The position numbers were made by a program, and so were the translations under genes. The notes beneath the pieces are model-generated. The model had not been told where the DNA came from, ran no database searches, and worked only from the letters and a program-made list of their open reading frames with translations. DNA of 64,000 nt from Closterium sp. Naga37s-1 (taxonomy: Eukaryota > Streptophyta > Zygnematophyceae > Desmidiales > Closteriaceae): assembly GCA_947471745.1 (NCBI GenBank), contig CANJKZ010000170.1, positions 1,054,001 through 1,118,000 on the forward strand, written 5' to 3'. Positions 1 to 8,719 of the stretch are shown here, in pieces; within the stretch, counting starts at the first letter, position 1; each line of letters begins with the position of its first letter.

Positions 1-1411
1 CATGCGCTTCAGAAACGCGGGCGGAAGCACGTCGTCGACCACGGACCGCGCGAGGAACGTCGCGAGCACATCCCCCGCGCCGGGGCAGTCAATCTCCAGA
101 TCCTCCACGCTCTCGAGCAGGTTCTTAAACCCCTTGGCGAGCTGGTCCGGCGCGATGACCGCGGCGTAGAGCGCGGAGAGCAGCTGCGCGGCCATCTCCT
201 TGTGGCGGTCGTTGCGGTCGAGCGACATGGTGACGATGCGCTTGACCACGTGGTGGTGGTAGTGCTCCTGCGCCAGGTCCTTGAACTCCTGTGCCGCCGC
301 GCTGATGTCGCCCGAGGAGAAGAACTCCTCGAGAACGGCGACTACCTTGCGCTTGTAGTCCTCTACAGTGTGCGCCACGGGCGTCGGGACCGCCACGTGC
401 ATCGCCTCGTCCTCCTGCGCGCCGAGCGCGAGGAAGGGGGGAGTGTGGGAAGCGTTGGGGGCGAAGGGAGGGGGCGGAGGGGGAGAGGAAGGGGGGAGTG
501 TGGGAAGCGTTGGGGACGAAGGGAGGGGGCGGAGGGGGAGAGGAAGGGGGGAGTGTGGGAAGCGTTGGAGGGGATGGGGAGCGTGGGAAAGTGTTAGAGC
601 GGAGAGAGTGGCGAGAGCGGGGAAAGTGGGTAGAGTGACGGTGTCGGAAAGGAGGGAATGGGGAGAGGATGGGATGCAAATGAGCAGAGAGAAAGGCTTG
701 GCGTTGAACGAAAATCGTCAACGAGACGCGAGGGGGGGGAAGCACATGCATAGAGACAGATAGCGACAACGGGGGGTGGGAGACGGATGGGAGGAGGAGG
801 GAAGTATTGGCTACTAATACAGGAAGGGGGAGGAGCGCTATGAGGGGGAGAGGGGGAGGGAGAGAACAGCAGGAGCGAGAAGAGAGAGGGGCAGCAGAGA
901 GGACGCGAGAAGAAGCACGTTTCCAATGGACCAGGCGCTCATCACAGCGCGTACCTGCTAGCCTGTGCGCTATCGTGCGTGCGTGCGTGCGTGCGTGCGT
1001 GGGTGCGTGTCTGTGACTCGATCGTAAACTGCAGCAGCGTGCACCTCGTCGTTGTCGCACGGCGTGCGACGATTCTCACCTCGTCGCTCTCGTAGAGCGG
1101 ATCGCCGGGGTCCATCTCGTACTCGTAGTTGTGCGGGTCCAGGGGATCGCCCCACGTGCCCTTGCCGCCCCCGCCAGCTGCAGCCCCTTAAGGGGAAAAC
1201 CAGAAACCACGCACGCACGCGTCGCACGCACGCGTCACACGCACGCCGCAAAACGAGTAAACGCACACAGAGAACGAAGCCCCCGTTTCTCCCCCTCACC
1301 CCCCCCACCACACACAGAAACAGACACAGAAAACGACAATACACGCGCGCGCGCGCGCGCACACACACACACACACACACGCGCGCACACGCACACACAC
1401 ACGCACGCACG

Positions 1412-1481
<70 letters not shown>

Positions 1482-2572
1482 GCACAACAGCCGTGCAGGG
1501 ATTTATGTTTAGTTCCACCAAGGAGTTGGTGCCAACACACGAGAGTGGTTCGTGGCAAAACAGACGGCAAAAACACATACACGACTTGGAACCGAGCTGA
1601 TTACACAAGATGTTGCATTAAACAGGGAGGGGTTTAAATGATACGGCGACCAAATATATGTCCAGCATAAGCGTTTGCTTGCACGACCGTAACCAGCCAT
1701 GCGCGACGGCCTTTGTTCAACGGACAGGCGTGTGTTTTGTTGTCAGGTAAAGGACAGAAAAGGGCAGTGTGCATGCACGAGAAACATCTGTTTCGCACGA
1801 CCGTCTACATCGCTTTGGTGGTCTAATCGACAGCGGCAAACCACGATGAACCACATAACGGAAGCGTTGGAAAGATGTCGAGCGTGTGCAGGCATGTGAC
1901 GGAGGAGCGGTGCGTATTGGATCAACTACGAACGAAGGGCTAGAATCAAACTTGGCGGAAGAAGAAAGAGACGGATGAGGTCGAACGACATCTCTCTCTT
2001 GACTGGCAACCACTACTGCCTCGAAAAAAAATATAAAAGGAATACCAAACGTTGCAATAATGACCCAAGCGACTCTGACAAATATTTCGGTGCCAAATAA
2101 ATATTTCGTGTCAAAAGTTCTTGCGCATGTCTCGTATAATACTTCAATCTGATATAAATGACTTGTGAAATACATAGAACTTCATTCAAGCTGGACGGTA
2201 GTCGTGCTTAAAGCTTCTCGAACATTCACGACACTCACGACAACTTGAGCGGCATGTGCTACATCCGACGGTATGATGAGCAGCAGCAAGAGCAGATTGC
2301 GTCGACTGGAGCCGTGTACCTTTCTTAGGCCGGCCGTTGGTAACCTGGTGCGAGCGACGCTCCTGCTTCAAAGCGACGGCGCGATGGTGCGCGCGCGCAG
2401 CGGGAGGGTGCTTCGTTGCGTGCTCGATGTGCGGCCGAGGCCCTGTCGCCTCCTTGGGGTCCACCGCGCGGACTTCCCCGCGCAGCGCGTCTCGCTCTTC
2501 CAGCGCCGCGCTCAGCACCATTCGCTGCGTCTCCGTCAAGAACCCCGGCACCCCTTCTTCCCCCGAAGCCAT
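1..2572 (-). CDS. MRF: MRF-like MA3-domain translation regulator, 3' end outside the window
   Basis: Three exons join in phase on the minus strand: 2572-2320 (84 codons plus one base), 1177-1080 and 414-1, giving 255 residues before the window edge. Exon 1 starts with a Met followed by the motif GFLTETQR and carries a basic RRSHQ patch. Exon 2 encodes [11 protein letters not shown] and DPGDPLYES. Exon 3 opens the first MA3 repeat at about residue 136 ([18 protein letters not shown]) and runs through [10 protein letters not shown] to [18 protein letters not shown]. These blocks match the plant family of PDCD4-like proteins with several MA3 repeats, cytosolic factors that bind eIF4A and regulate translation; further repeats should lie left of base 1. 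Introns are GT-AG (2319-1178 and 1079-415) and hold simple repeats. Recognition is from known family motifs; the function is by family. Confidence 0.88.
431..590. repeat. 55-bp tandem repeat in MRF intron 2
   Basis: About three G-rich copies with a 55-bp period (GGAAGGGGGGAGTGTGGGAA starts each copy, near 432, 487 and 542). It lies wholly inside the second intron. Open frames across it are repeat artefacts. Confidence 0.85.
974..1010. repeat. (GCGT)n microsatellite
   Basis: Short GCGT/CGTG run in intron 2 of the MRF-like gene. Confidence 0.9.
1341..1479. repeat. (CA)n/(CG)n microsatellite in MRF intron 1
   Basis: Long alternating purine-pyrimidine tract: a CG run followed by CA repeats with a few CGCA interruptions. 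Such tracts can form Z-DNA. Long His-Thr or Cys-Val frames read here are artefacts. Confidence 0.95.
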
Positions 2573-4099
2573 TGCCGCAGAATCGAGTGGCGTGGAAAGG
2601 ACAAGCCGTTTCCAGGTAGGCTGACGTAGTTGACCTTAAACCCTTCAATGCAAGTGCTAATTTCTAGCACGATGTGACAAAATAACCACTAAAATAGACC
2701 TAGAACTAGAGATGTTTCTCCTGTTGATGATGCTGAGTATCCGAGACCTGCTTCGAACCTCGTGTTTGAGTTTCAAAACATTCCTCCTAGACTAGCTTGC
2801 GCGAATTTTGACACCCACAAACGAAAAGCGGATAACTCGGATCTCGACCTTATGGAGTGAAAGCAACCTATCACACTTCAACGAAATCTTTTACTTCTCC
2901 GTTCGTGGACCCAAGCTAGGCTGCTTCCTCCCTAAACTCGACGGATGACACGAGGAGCTTTTCGAGTAAGGCTCAAATTCCAAACCCTCTATTTCTTTGA
3001 GAGGAATCCTTGTCGCTGCTCTACAGCTGTTTCTGGCTAATCGCAGGGCATTTCTTCCCGCTGGAGTTGGGAAAGTTGGTGTCGTGGCAGTTTCGCTATA
3101 AACACATCCAGTGGGTTGGAGAGGGATTGTGTTCCAGCCCGCACAGCGGGGTGATGACGAGATGTTACAGTCGACAGGGTAACTGTACGGTGAATCGCGA
3201 AAGCGCGAAGGGCGATCGCATGCTAGCTGTTTGGATTGCCTTTTCGGACAGATCTTGGAAAGAGCAAACACCGATTTACCAAGATGGGTTGGCGTACACG
3301 TGGAGTTTGAGCACGTGCATTCCCTCGTCCACGTCTGCATACCACTTTGGGATATCACATTCTGACGAGGGGAAAATTGGGTCCTCCGCCAAAAACACGA
3401 CCCGCTGACGTGTATCCACATGCCTCAGCTGACAGGTATCCACCTTGGGGGTAGGTGCAATAGAATGTCTGAAGCGGACTACAAGAAAGCACAAATTCAC
3501 TTAATTTAGCAATATTGATACATATTGGCGGGTGGGTTGTGTAAAATATATTGTCCTTGCTTCACGTCACACTGCCCGCCATGTCACTGTCCAACCCATA
3601 TTGCATCCACCCATCTCATTGAAACTCTTTATCCACCCTTCTGTTCGCTCTATAGTCCCATGACCCAAACCATATATCTTTTTTTCGTTATGGATTTAGT
3701 ATAATATAGAGTCATATACTTGAAGATAAGGGGTGTTAAAGGGAGAGACTGAGATTAAAGAAAGGAAAAGACGGTAGTGGTGGAAAAGGAAACGGGTGAT
3801 AAGAACAGAAGGAAGGGAGTGGGGAAAAGAAGGGGAAAAGAGGTGAAAATAGAAGTATTATAGAAAATATCAAAGAAAGAATGCACTGAAGAACGAAACA
3901 CAACAACAACCCACACAAAAACGCGAGCACATAGGCTAACTGCCTACACATATGTATCGAACATATATTGCATGCCTGCCATGCTTTCAAGATAGCATAC
4001 CCAACTGTAGTCCGATACGCCACTTAGAGAGTGTCTCATGTGACTAGTCCGACCCAACCCGGTCCGTTGCTAAAATGTAAATCCCTGGTCATTCGACGG
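2573..4099. other. Intergenic region upstream of the MRF-like gene
   Basis: This stretch should hold the MRF promoter on the minus strand. GC content is lower than in the genes, with AT-rich and purine-rich patches (3730-3900). A 531-nt minus-strand open frame (3421-2891) has no recognisable domain or repeat and shows no splice partner, so I do not call it a gene. No LTR or terminal inverted repeat was seen. Confidence 0.5.
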
Positions 4100-4200
4100 A
4101 CCCATTTAGGGTGCATTCATGTGTTTGAGCCATCCGGTGTTGGTGTCAACCTAGAACATTGGAACTCACGCGATTGGCCAAAAATCACAACGGGCCAATC
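4100..4200. repeat. Left arm of an imperfect fold-back sequence
   Basis: The segment holding CTGGTCA, GGGTGCATTC, GTTGGTGTCAAC and the end CGCGATTGG is matched, as reverse complement, by the sequence just right of element D (7059-7175). Element D therefore sits at the centre of an older hairpin-like sequence. The outer limits are unclear. Confidence 0.6.
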
Positions 4201-4308
4201 TGTCAGAATACTGAACGAGAATGAATGAACTATGAAAGAGTTGGGTACAAGTACTAACCCTAATTGGGTTGTACCCCTTATAGGCTACCCCACTATAACA
4301 TTTTGACA
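4201..4308 (-). repeat. 3' LTR of copia D
   Basis: 108 bp, TGTCAGAATA to TTTTGACA, with the LTR stem GGGTACAA (4243-4250) and TTGTACCC (4269-4276). It is followed by the conserved pre-LTR block CACCCCCATAGGC. Confidence 0.9.
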
Positions 4309-4535
4309 CACCCCCATAGGCAAAGTGGGGGAGAACAAGTGGTCACAACACCAGTCAAGAAAAACAAAGCAAGCTCAGGGTGGATCACGAACTCACCACA
4401 CATTCCGGGCACAAGCAAATGGCCATAAGGCCAGTTCACATGCAGAGTTCTATAAAAAAAAACAAGCAGTATAGTGATCATACCCTAGCAAGTGTAAGCA
4501 TGCAGGTATATATATAGATCACACTACAAGCAAAG

Positions 4536-6281
4536 TCACGCAGTGAGCAAGTGAGGCAAAATAGGCACAAGGCCTAAAACAGTATAGAAACGCTGATGAC
4601 CACCAAACTGAAGTGCCTTGGTGAAGACATCAGCAGTGTTGGCCCGAGTGGCCACGTAAGCAAGACGAAGTTGACCACGCTGCTGCAACTCTCGAGCAAG
4701 GAAGTAACGCAGAGCGATGTGCTTCGTTTTCTGCTCCAGTCTGTGCTCCTGACACAAGGCAATCATGGCCTTGTTGTCTACGTACAGAACTGGAGGCGAA
4801 CGAGGCTGCTCTCCCAAGTCAGTCAGCAGGTAGGTGAGCCAGCGTAGCTCCTCTGCAGCCATGGCCCCGGCGTAGATCTCAGCCTCACAACTGGAGCTGA
4901 GAACCAAAGACGAGCGAGTAGACCGCCAGGAAACAGAGCCGGAACCGAGGCTGAAGGTGTAACCCTGTGACGACCGCTGCGTAGCTGAGTCGTCAACCTT
5001 GGAGGCGTCTGCGTGACCGGTGAGTACAACTGGACCCCGTCCTCCAAGCACGAGCCCCATGCCTGACGTACTGCACAAGTAGCGCAGTACCCTCTTTGCA
5101 GCATCCCAGTGCACCTTTCGGTGCCTACCGGGACCCACGTAGTAAGCCAGAAGGCTGAGAGGGTATGCGAGGTCAGGTCGTGTGCACGTCATCAGGTACA
5201 TGAGGCAACCCACAAGCTCTAGATACGGACCACTCGGCTCTACGGACTCGTCCGAAGGTGGAGCTGAGATTGAGTGGCTGGTAGACAGAGGAGTGGGCTG
5301 TGGCGAGGAGAACTGGAAGCCGAAACGCTGAAGGACCTGGTGCACCATGTGTGACTGAGTCAAGGTGATGGTGCGCCGTGCTCTGTCCCGGGTGATCTGC
5401 AGGCCAAGATAGCTGCGCAGTTCACCCAGGTCAGTGCAGGTGTGTCTCTTCTGCAACTCCGACTTCACAAGGGTCAGTGCCTCATTGTCAGCAGTGGCAA
5501 AGACGAGGTCGTCGACATACACGAGGACGTAGAACGGCGGCAGCGAAGTGTCGGTGCGTAGAAACAATGACGGGTCAGCAGTAGAAGGAGCAAACCCAAG
5601 AGCCGCAAGCGTCGTCCTCAGTGTGTCGTGCCACTCGCGAGTCGCCTTGCGGAGACCGTAGAATGGCCGCCGGAGGCTCCACTGGGTACCTACAGGAAAC
5701 GAACCAGTGAAGCCAGGTGGGCGGCGCAGCCAGATCTCCTCGTGCAGGCTGCCCTGTAAGAAAGCTGTGCTGAAGTCAAGAGAGTGCAGCTCGTAGTCAC
5801 GCTGAGCGGCGACGTGCAGCAGAACCCAAAGAGTGGTCATCTTCGGGGTAGGAGAGAAGGTATGGAAGAGGTCAACTCCTTGTCGCTGACTGAAGTCTCG
5901 TGCAAAGTAATGAGCCTTGAAGATAGGCGGAGAACCCGGCGGCCGCTTCACCCGGAAAATCCACATGCCATCGACTATGTTCGCCCCAAAAGGGGGAACT
6001 GTGTCGACGTAGGTGCCTGTGGACTTCCAGGATGCCATCTCTGCGTCCATGAGTGTCTTCCACTGAGAGGAGTAGGGACCCGTAATCGCCTCTGCGTAAG
6101 AGGTATGGTGCATCCGGGTCTCCCTCAGGTGCAAGCAGCATGGCAACGAGATGAGGTACAGCTGCTGCAAGACACTTAAAGTTCTCCTACCTGTCCTCAA
6201 GGACGTTAGTGCCAAGAATACACTCACCTCCGACAGACGGAGGACAGCCAGACTCAGACTCAAAGCCAACAAGCTCAGCAA
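4536..6281 (-). pseudogene. Copia D reverse transcriptase-RNase H
   Basis: An uninterrupted 581-codon frame encoding the RT and RNase H part of a copia polyprotein. The core runs from the FRVKRPPGSPP region through STAFLQGSLHEEIW and YVDDL (codons near 5505-5519) to the RNase H part with DNKAMIAL and TKHIALRYF. It ends at a TAA in the usual copia position. The first residues are read in a frame that differs from the family because of a small deletion near 6110, and the element has no gag, protease or integrase. The first Met is therefore not a true start. The RT and RNase H catalytic residues I can see are present, so this is the best-preserved RT of its family in the window. Confidence 0.85.
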
Positions 6282-6939
6282 CTAGGGCAGACGCAGCAGT
6301 GGACTCAAATGAAGGGTCTGTGACAACAGTGGCTAGAAGACGTGGGACAGTAGGACTGGCAGCACGAGCTAAGTCCGACTCAGGGTCAGGAATAGCAGGA
6401 AGAGAGGACGCAGGAGGAGGCGGTAGGGGAACTCGCAGTGGAACAGAGGAAGGACGAAGTGCCATAATGTGAGTGCCCGGGACAGGAGGAGGACGCGGAC
6501 GAGGAACACGTCGACTAGTGCAAACTGCGCGAACAGTTTAGGCAGGACGAGACTCAGGCTCACGACGCTCAGCGTAAGGAGAAGGAGCAGGCAGTGGGGA
6601 GTCTGGCTGTAACTGTGGCTGCGACTAGTGAGGCGGTGGACAAAGTAAGCTAGGAGGAAGGCCAGTGGAAGACGGGAGACTAAGAACCTGGCGAAGGACC
6701 GAGTCAGGTGGTGGCAGAGACGACGGCAGTGGCGGAACGAAAAACGGTCGCCGCTGCATAGTGCCTCCAGCACCAGTACCGCCAACTCCAGCACCCCCAG
6801 CGCCAACACCTCTAGCTCCAGGATCTCCAGCTCCAGTGCCTCCAGCTCTAGTGCCTCCAGCTCCAGTGCCTCCAGCACCAGCACCTATAGCGCCAGAGTC
6901 TCCAGCTCCAGGGCCTACAGATCCAGCTATCGAACTAAC
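6282..6939 (-). pseudogene. IN-RT linker remnant of copia D
   Basis: Low-complexity Pro/Ser-rich and Gly/Ala-rich coding sequence (read on the minus strand as repeated GAGGTGAGG units, about 6770-6930). It corresponds to the linker between integrase and RT in elements A, C, F and J. It stops at the deletion junction with the LTR. Confidence 0.75.
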
Positions 6940-7058
6940 GAACGAGAATGAATGGATTGAACAGAAGTTGGGTACAAGTACTAACCCTAATTGGGTTGTA
7001 CCCCTCATGGGCTACCCCATTATAGCCTACAAAAAGTAAGCACTATAACATTTTGACA
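6940..7058 (-). repeat. 5' LTR remnant of copia D
   Basis: About 119 bp, starting inside the LTR at AACGAGAATG and ending TTTTGACA before the CAATC duplication. The first bases of the LTR (TGTCAG...) are lost at the deletion junction. Confidence 0.82.
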
Positions 7059-7175
7059 CAATCACGTGCATTAGAAAGTCCTATGTTGACACCAACGCCA
7101 GATGATACTGTACGAGCTCAAGAATGCGCCCTTAGCATACCAGACGCTGACCAGAAACGGGCTGATCTGTTTGAT
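7059..7175. repeat. Right arm of the fold-back sequence split by copia D
   Basis: Reverse complement of the left arm at 4100-4200: GTTGACACCAAC, GAATGCGCCC and TGACCAG all have partners there. Similarity is imperfect, with small indels. Confidence 0.6.
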
Positions 7176-7362
7176 ATGTTGCGTCTTGGGTTGTAAAATC
7201 GCTATGAAATGAAACAGTTGTTACGAATAGTAATTGGCGAAGCATTAGTGTGCACTCCTTACCGTAGCAAACGAACCATGCACTACCGAGGCTGAAGACG
7301 AAAAGGCGAAAGTGACGCGAAGGGTCGCACAGTTACGAAAGGATCTGGACCGTCAGACACAC
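7176..7362. other. Unassigned spacer
   Basis: I see no coding domain, LTR or repeat between the fold-back arm and the copia fragment. Confidence 0.4.
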
Positions 7363-7493
7363 TGTCGAATTACATTTGTATGTGTAGGTTGTAGTGGGGT
7401 AGCCTCTACTGAGTACAACACTTTTGGTCAAACCTAGTACTTGTACTCATCTTTGCTTGCTAGTCAATCATTCCTGCATAGTTGATTCTCACA
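7363..7493 (+). repeat. 5' LTR of the copia fragment
   Basis: 131 bp. It contains the LTR stem in its GAGTACAA (7411-7418) / TTGTACTC (7441-7448) version and the conserved TAGTGGGGTAGC block before it. Confidence 0.8.
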
Positions 7494-7536
7494 TGGTATT
7501 CCGAGCAGGAAACCTGTTAGGTTTTTAGGGCCCACC
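7494..7536 (+). promoter_or_regulatory. Primer-binding site and leader palindrome of the copia fragment
   Basis: TGGTATTCCGAGCAGG lies directly after the LTR and resembles the initiator-tRNA-type copia PBS (TGGTATCAGAGC) with changes in the middle. GGGCCCACC follows at 7528-7536. Confidence 0.7.
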
Positions 7537-7654
7537 GATCGTTCCGCTAGTTCCTGCCCGAAGCGCCCATGCGCTGTCTGGCCCAAGGCACAGTGTCACG
7601 CTGCCCTGCAGCTACTCGCACTGCCTGCCCTAGCGCACTGCCCTGCTGTCACGC

Positions 7655-7856
7655 ACGCCCCTGCTGCCCGAGAGCAGCTCCTACCCCGCGCGCACCTACT
7701 GCCCGCGAGCAGCCCCTGCCCCGCGCGCCCCTGCTTCCCGCGAGCAGCCCCTGCCCCGCGCGCCACTGTTGCCCGCGAACAGCCCCTGCCTCGAGCGCCC
7801 TTGCTACCCGCGAGCAGCCCCTGCCCCGCGCGCCACTGCTGCCCGCGAGCAGTGTT
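7655..7856 (+). repeat. Tandem leader repeat, about 48-bp unit
   Basis: Repeated CCCGCGAGCAGCCCCTGCC units. This matches the position of the minisatellite leaders in the other copia elements. The Ala/Pro/Arg-rich open frames across it are artefacts. Confidence 0.8.
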
Positions 7857-8403
7857 GTGTGCAAATTCACATTGCACGACATCCTGCCTTCTGTTTGTAC
7901 GAATATCTGTGTGCGAATGCATTTGGGTGTGAATGGAATGTTCGTGTGTTTGTTTGCTTTCGCAATTTTTGCTTGATGCATTTGCAGGTACTCGCGCAAT
8001 GTGCGCTTCGGCACAACATTATAAGCGCTATGAACAATGCAAGCAGAAAGGATGAGCTTGCAAATGAACCCAAGATGGAAGCTTTGCAGTTCGGTTGAAT
8101 TGAGTGCGCAGATTCAGTTATATCCAACTCGAAATTGTACTGTTTTGTTTGGTTGACTATAGTGTAGCAGGGCAGGCACTAAAAGGGTACAATTTAGGTG
8201 AAGGTTGGATGTTGTTTGTCTGTATCTGCATGCTATAGGGCCAGGGGAAACCAGCGGAACCAGCATTTGGCTGGTTGGGCAAAGAAAAAACAAGTTCTGT
8301 TTTTAGGACCTGAACCTGGTTGTTGTTTTCCCAGGTTGGAAAAACAAAACCAGAGGTTGTTTACCAACCTACCACCTGCTGTTTTGTCCAGTCAGGTTGG
8401 TTC
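7857..8403. other. Unassigned flank left of copia C
   Basis: Lower GC than the retroelements. From about 8270 there are several CCTGGTTG / CCAGGTTGG motifs. The same kind of motif continues on the other side of element C (14141-14378), so this is the interrupted target sequence. No gene was recognised. Confidence 0.45.
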
Positions 8404-8535
8404 TGTCAGAAAGAACAAACGAGAATGAATGAACTAGCAAAGAGTTGGGTACAAGTACTAACCCTAATTCGGTTGTACCCCTTATGGGCTACCCCACTAC
8501 AGCCTACACAATGTAAGCTATATATAAGTTTGACA
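8404..8535 (-). repeat. 3' LTR of copia C
   Basis: 132 bp, TGTCAGAAAG to GTTTGACA, followed by the conserved CACCCCCATAGGC block. Confidence 0.92.
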
Positions 8536-8719
8536 CACCCCCATAGGCAAAGTGGGGGAGAACAAGTGGTCACAAGACAAGTCAAGAAAAGCAAAGCAAG
8601 CTCAGGGTGGATCACAAAGTCACCACACAGTCCGAGCACAAGCAAAGGGCGACAAGGCCAGTTCACATGCAGAGCTATATAAAAGAGAACAAACAGTACA
8701 GTGATCATACCCTAGCAAG

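Larger units (their letters stand above)
4201..7058 (-). mobile_element. Copia element D, internally deleted, RT/RNase H only
   Basis: A minus-strand Ty1/copia element bounded by related LTRs and a perfect 5-bp target duplication CAATC (4196-4200 and 7059-7063). It keeps the 3' LTR, the 3' non-coding end, RNase H, reverse transcriptase and the repetitive IN-RT linker. The linker then runs straight into the 5' LTR at about 6939, so leader, primer-binding site, gag, protease and integrase are absent. Since the target duplication is intact, the deletion arose before or after insertion without removing the ends. It belongs to the same family as A, B and C by LTR and protein sequence. Confidence 0.88.
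7363..7856 (+). mobile_element. Copia 5'-end fragment: LTR, PBS and leader
   Basis: A plus-strand LTR (7363-7493, TGTCGAATTA to TTCTCACA) is followed directly by a primer-binding site and a GC-rich leader with tandem repeats, then stops. No gag, pol or 3' LTR follows. It differs from the other families in LTR sequence but keeps the LTR stem-loop and the GGGCCCACC block, so it is a separate related copia family. Confidence 0.75.

Noticed and set aside
1131-1637. His/Thr-rich and Cys/Val-rich open frames
   Set aside because: They are translations of the CA/CG microsatellite in MRF intron 1.
2891-3421. 176-codon minus-strand frame near the MRF gene
   Set aside because: No domain, biased codon pattern or splice partner; most likely chance.
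7655-7856. CRISPR-like array of short repeats
   Set aside because: Repeats are directly adjacent tandem copies without unique spacers, in a eukaryotic retroelement leader.
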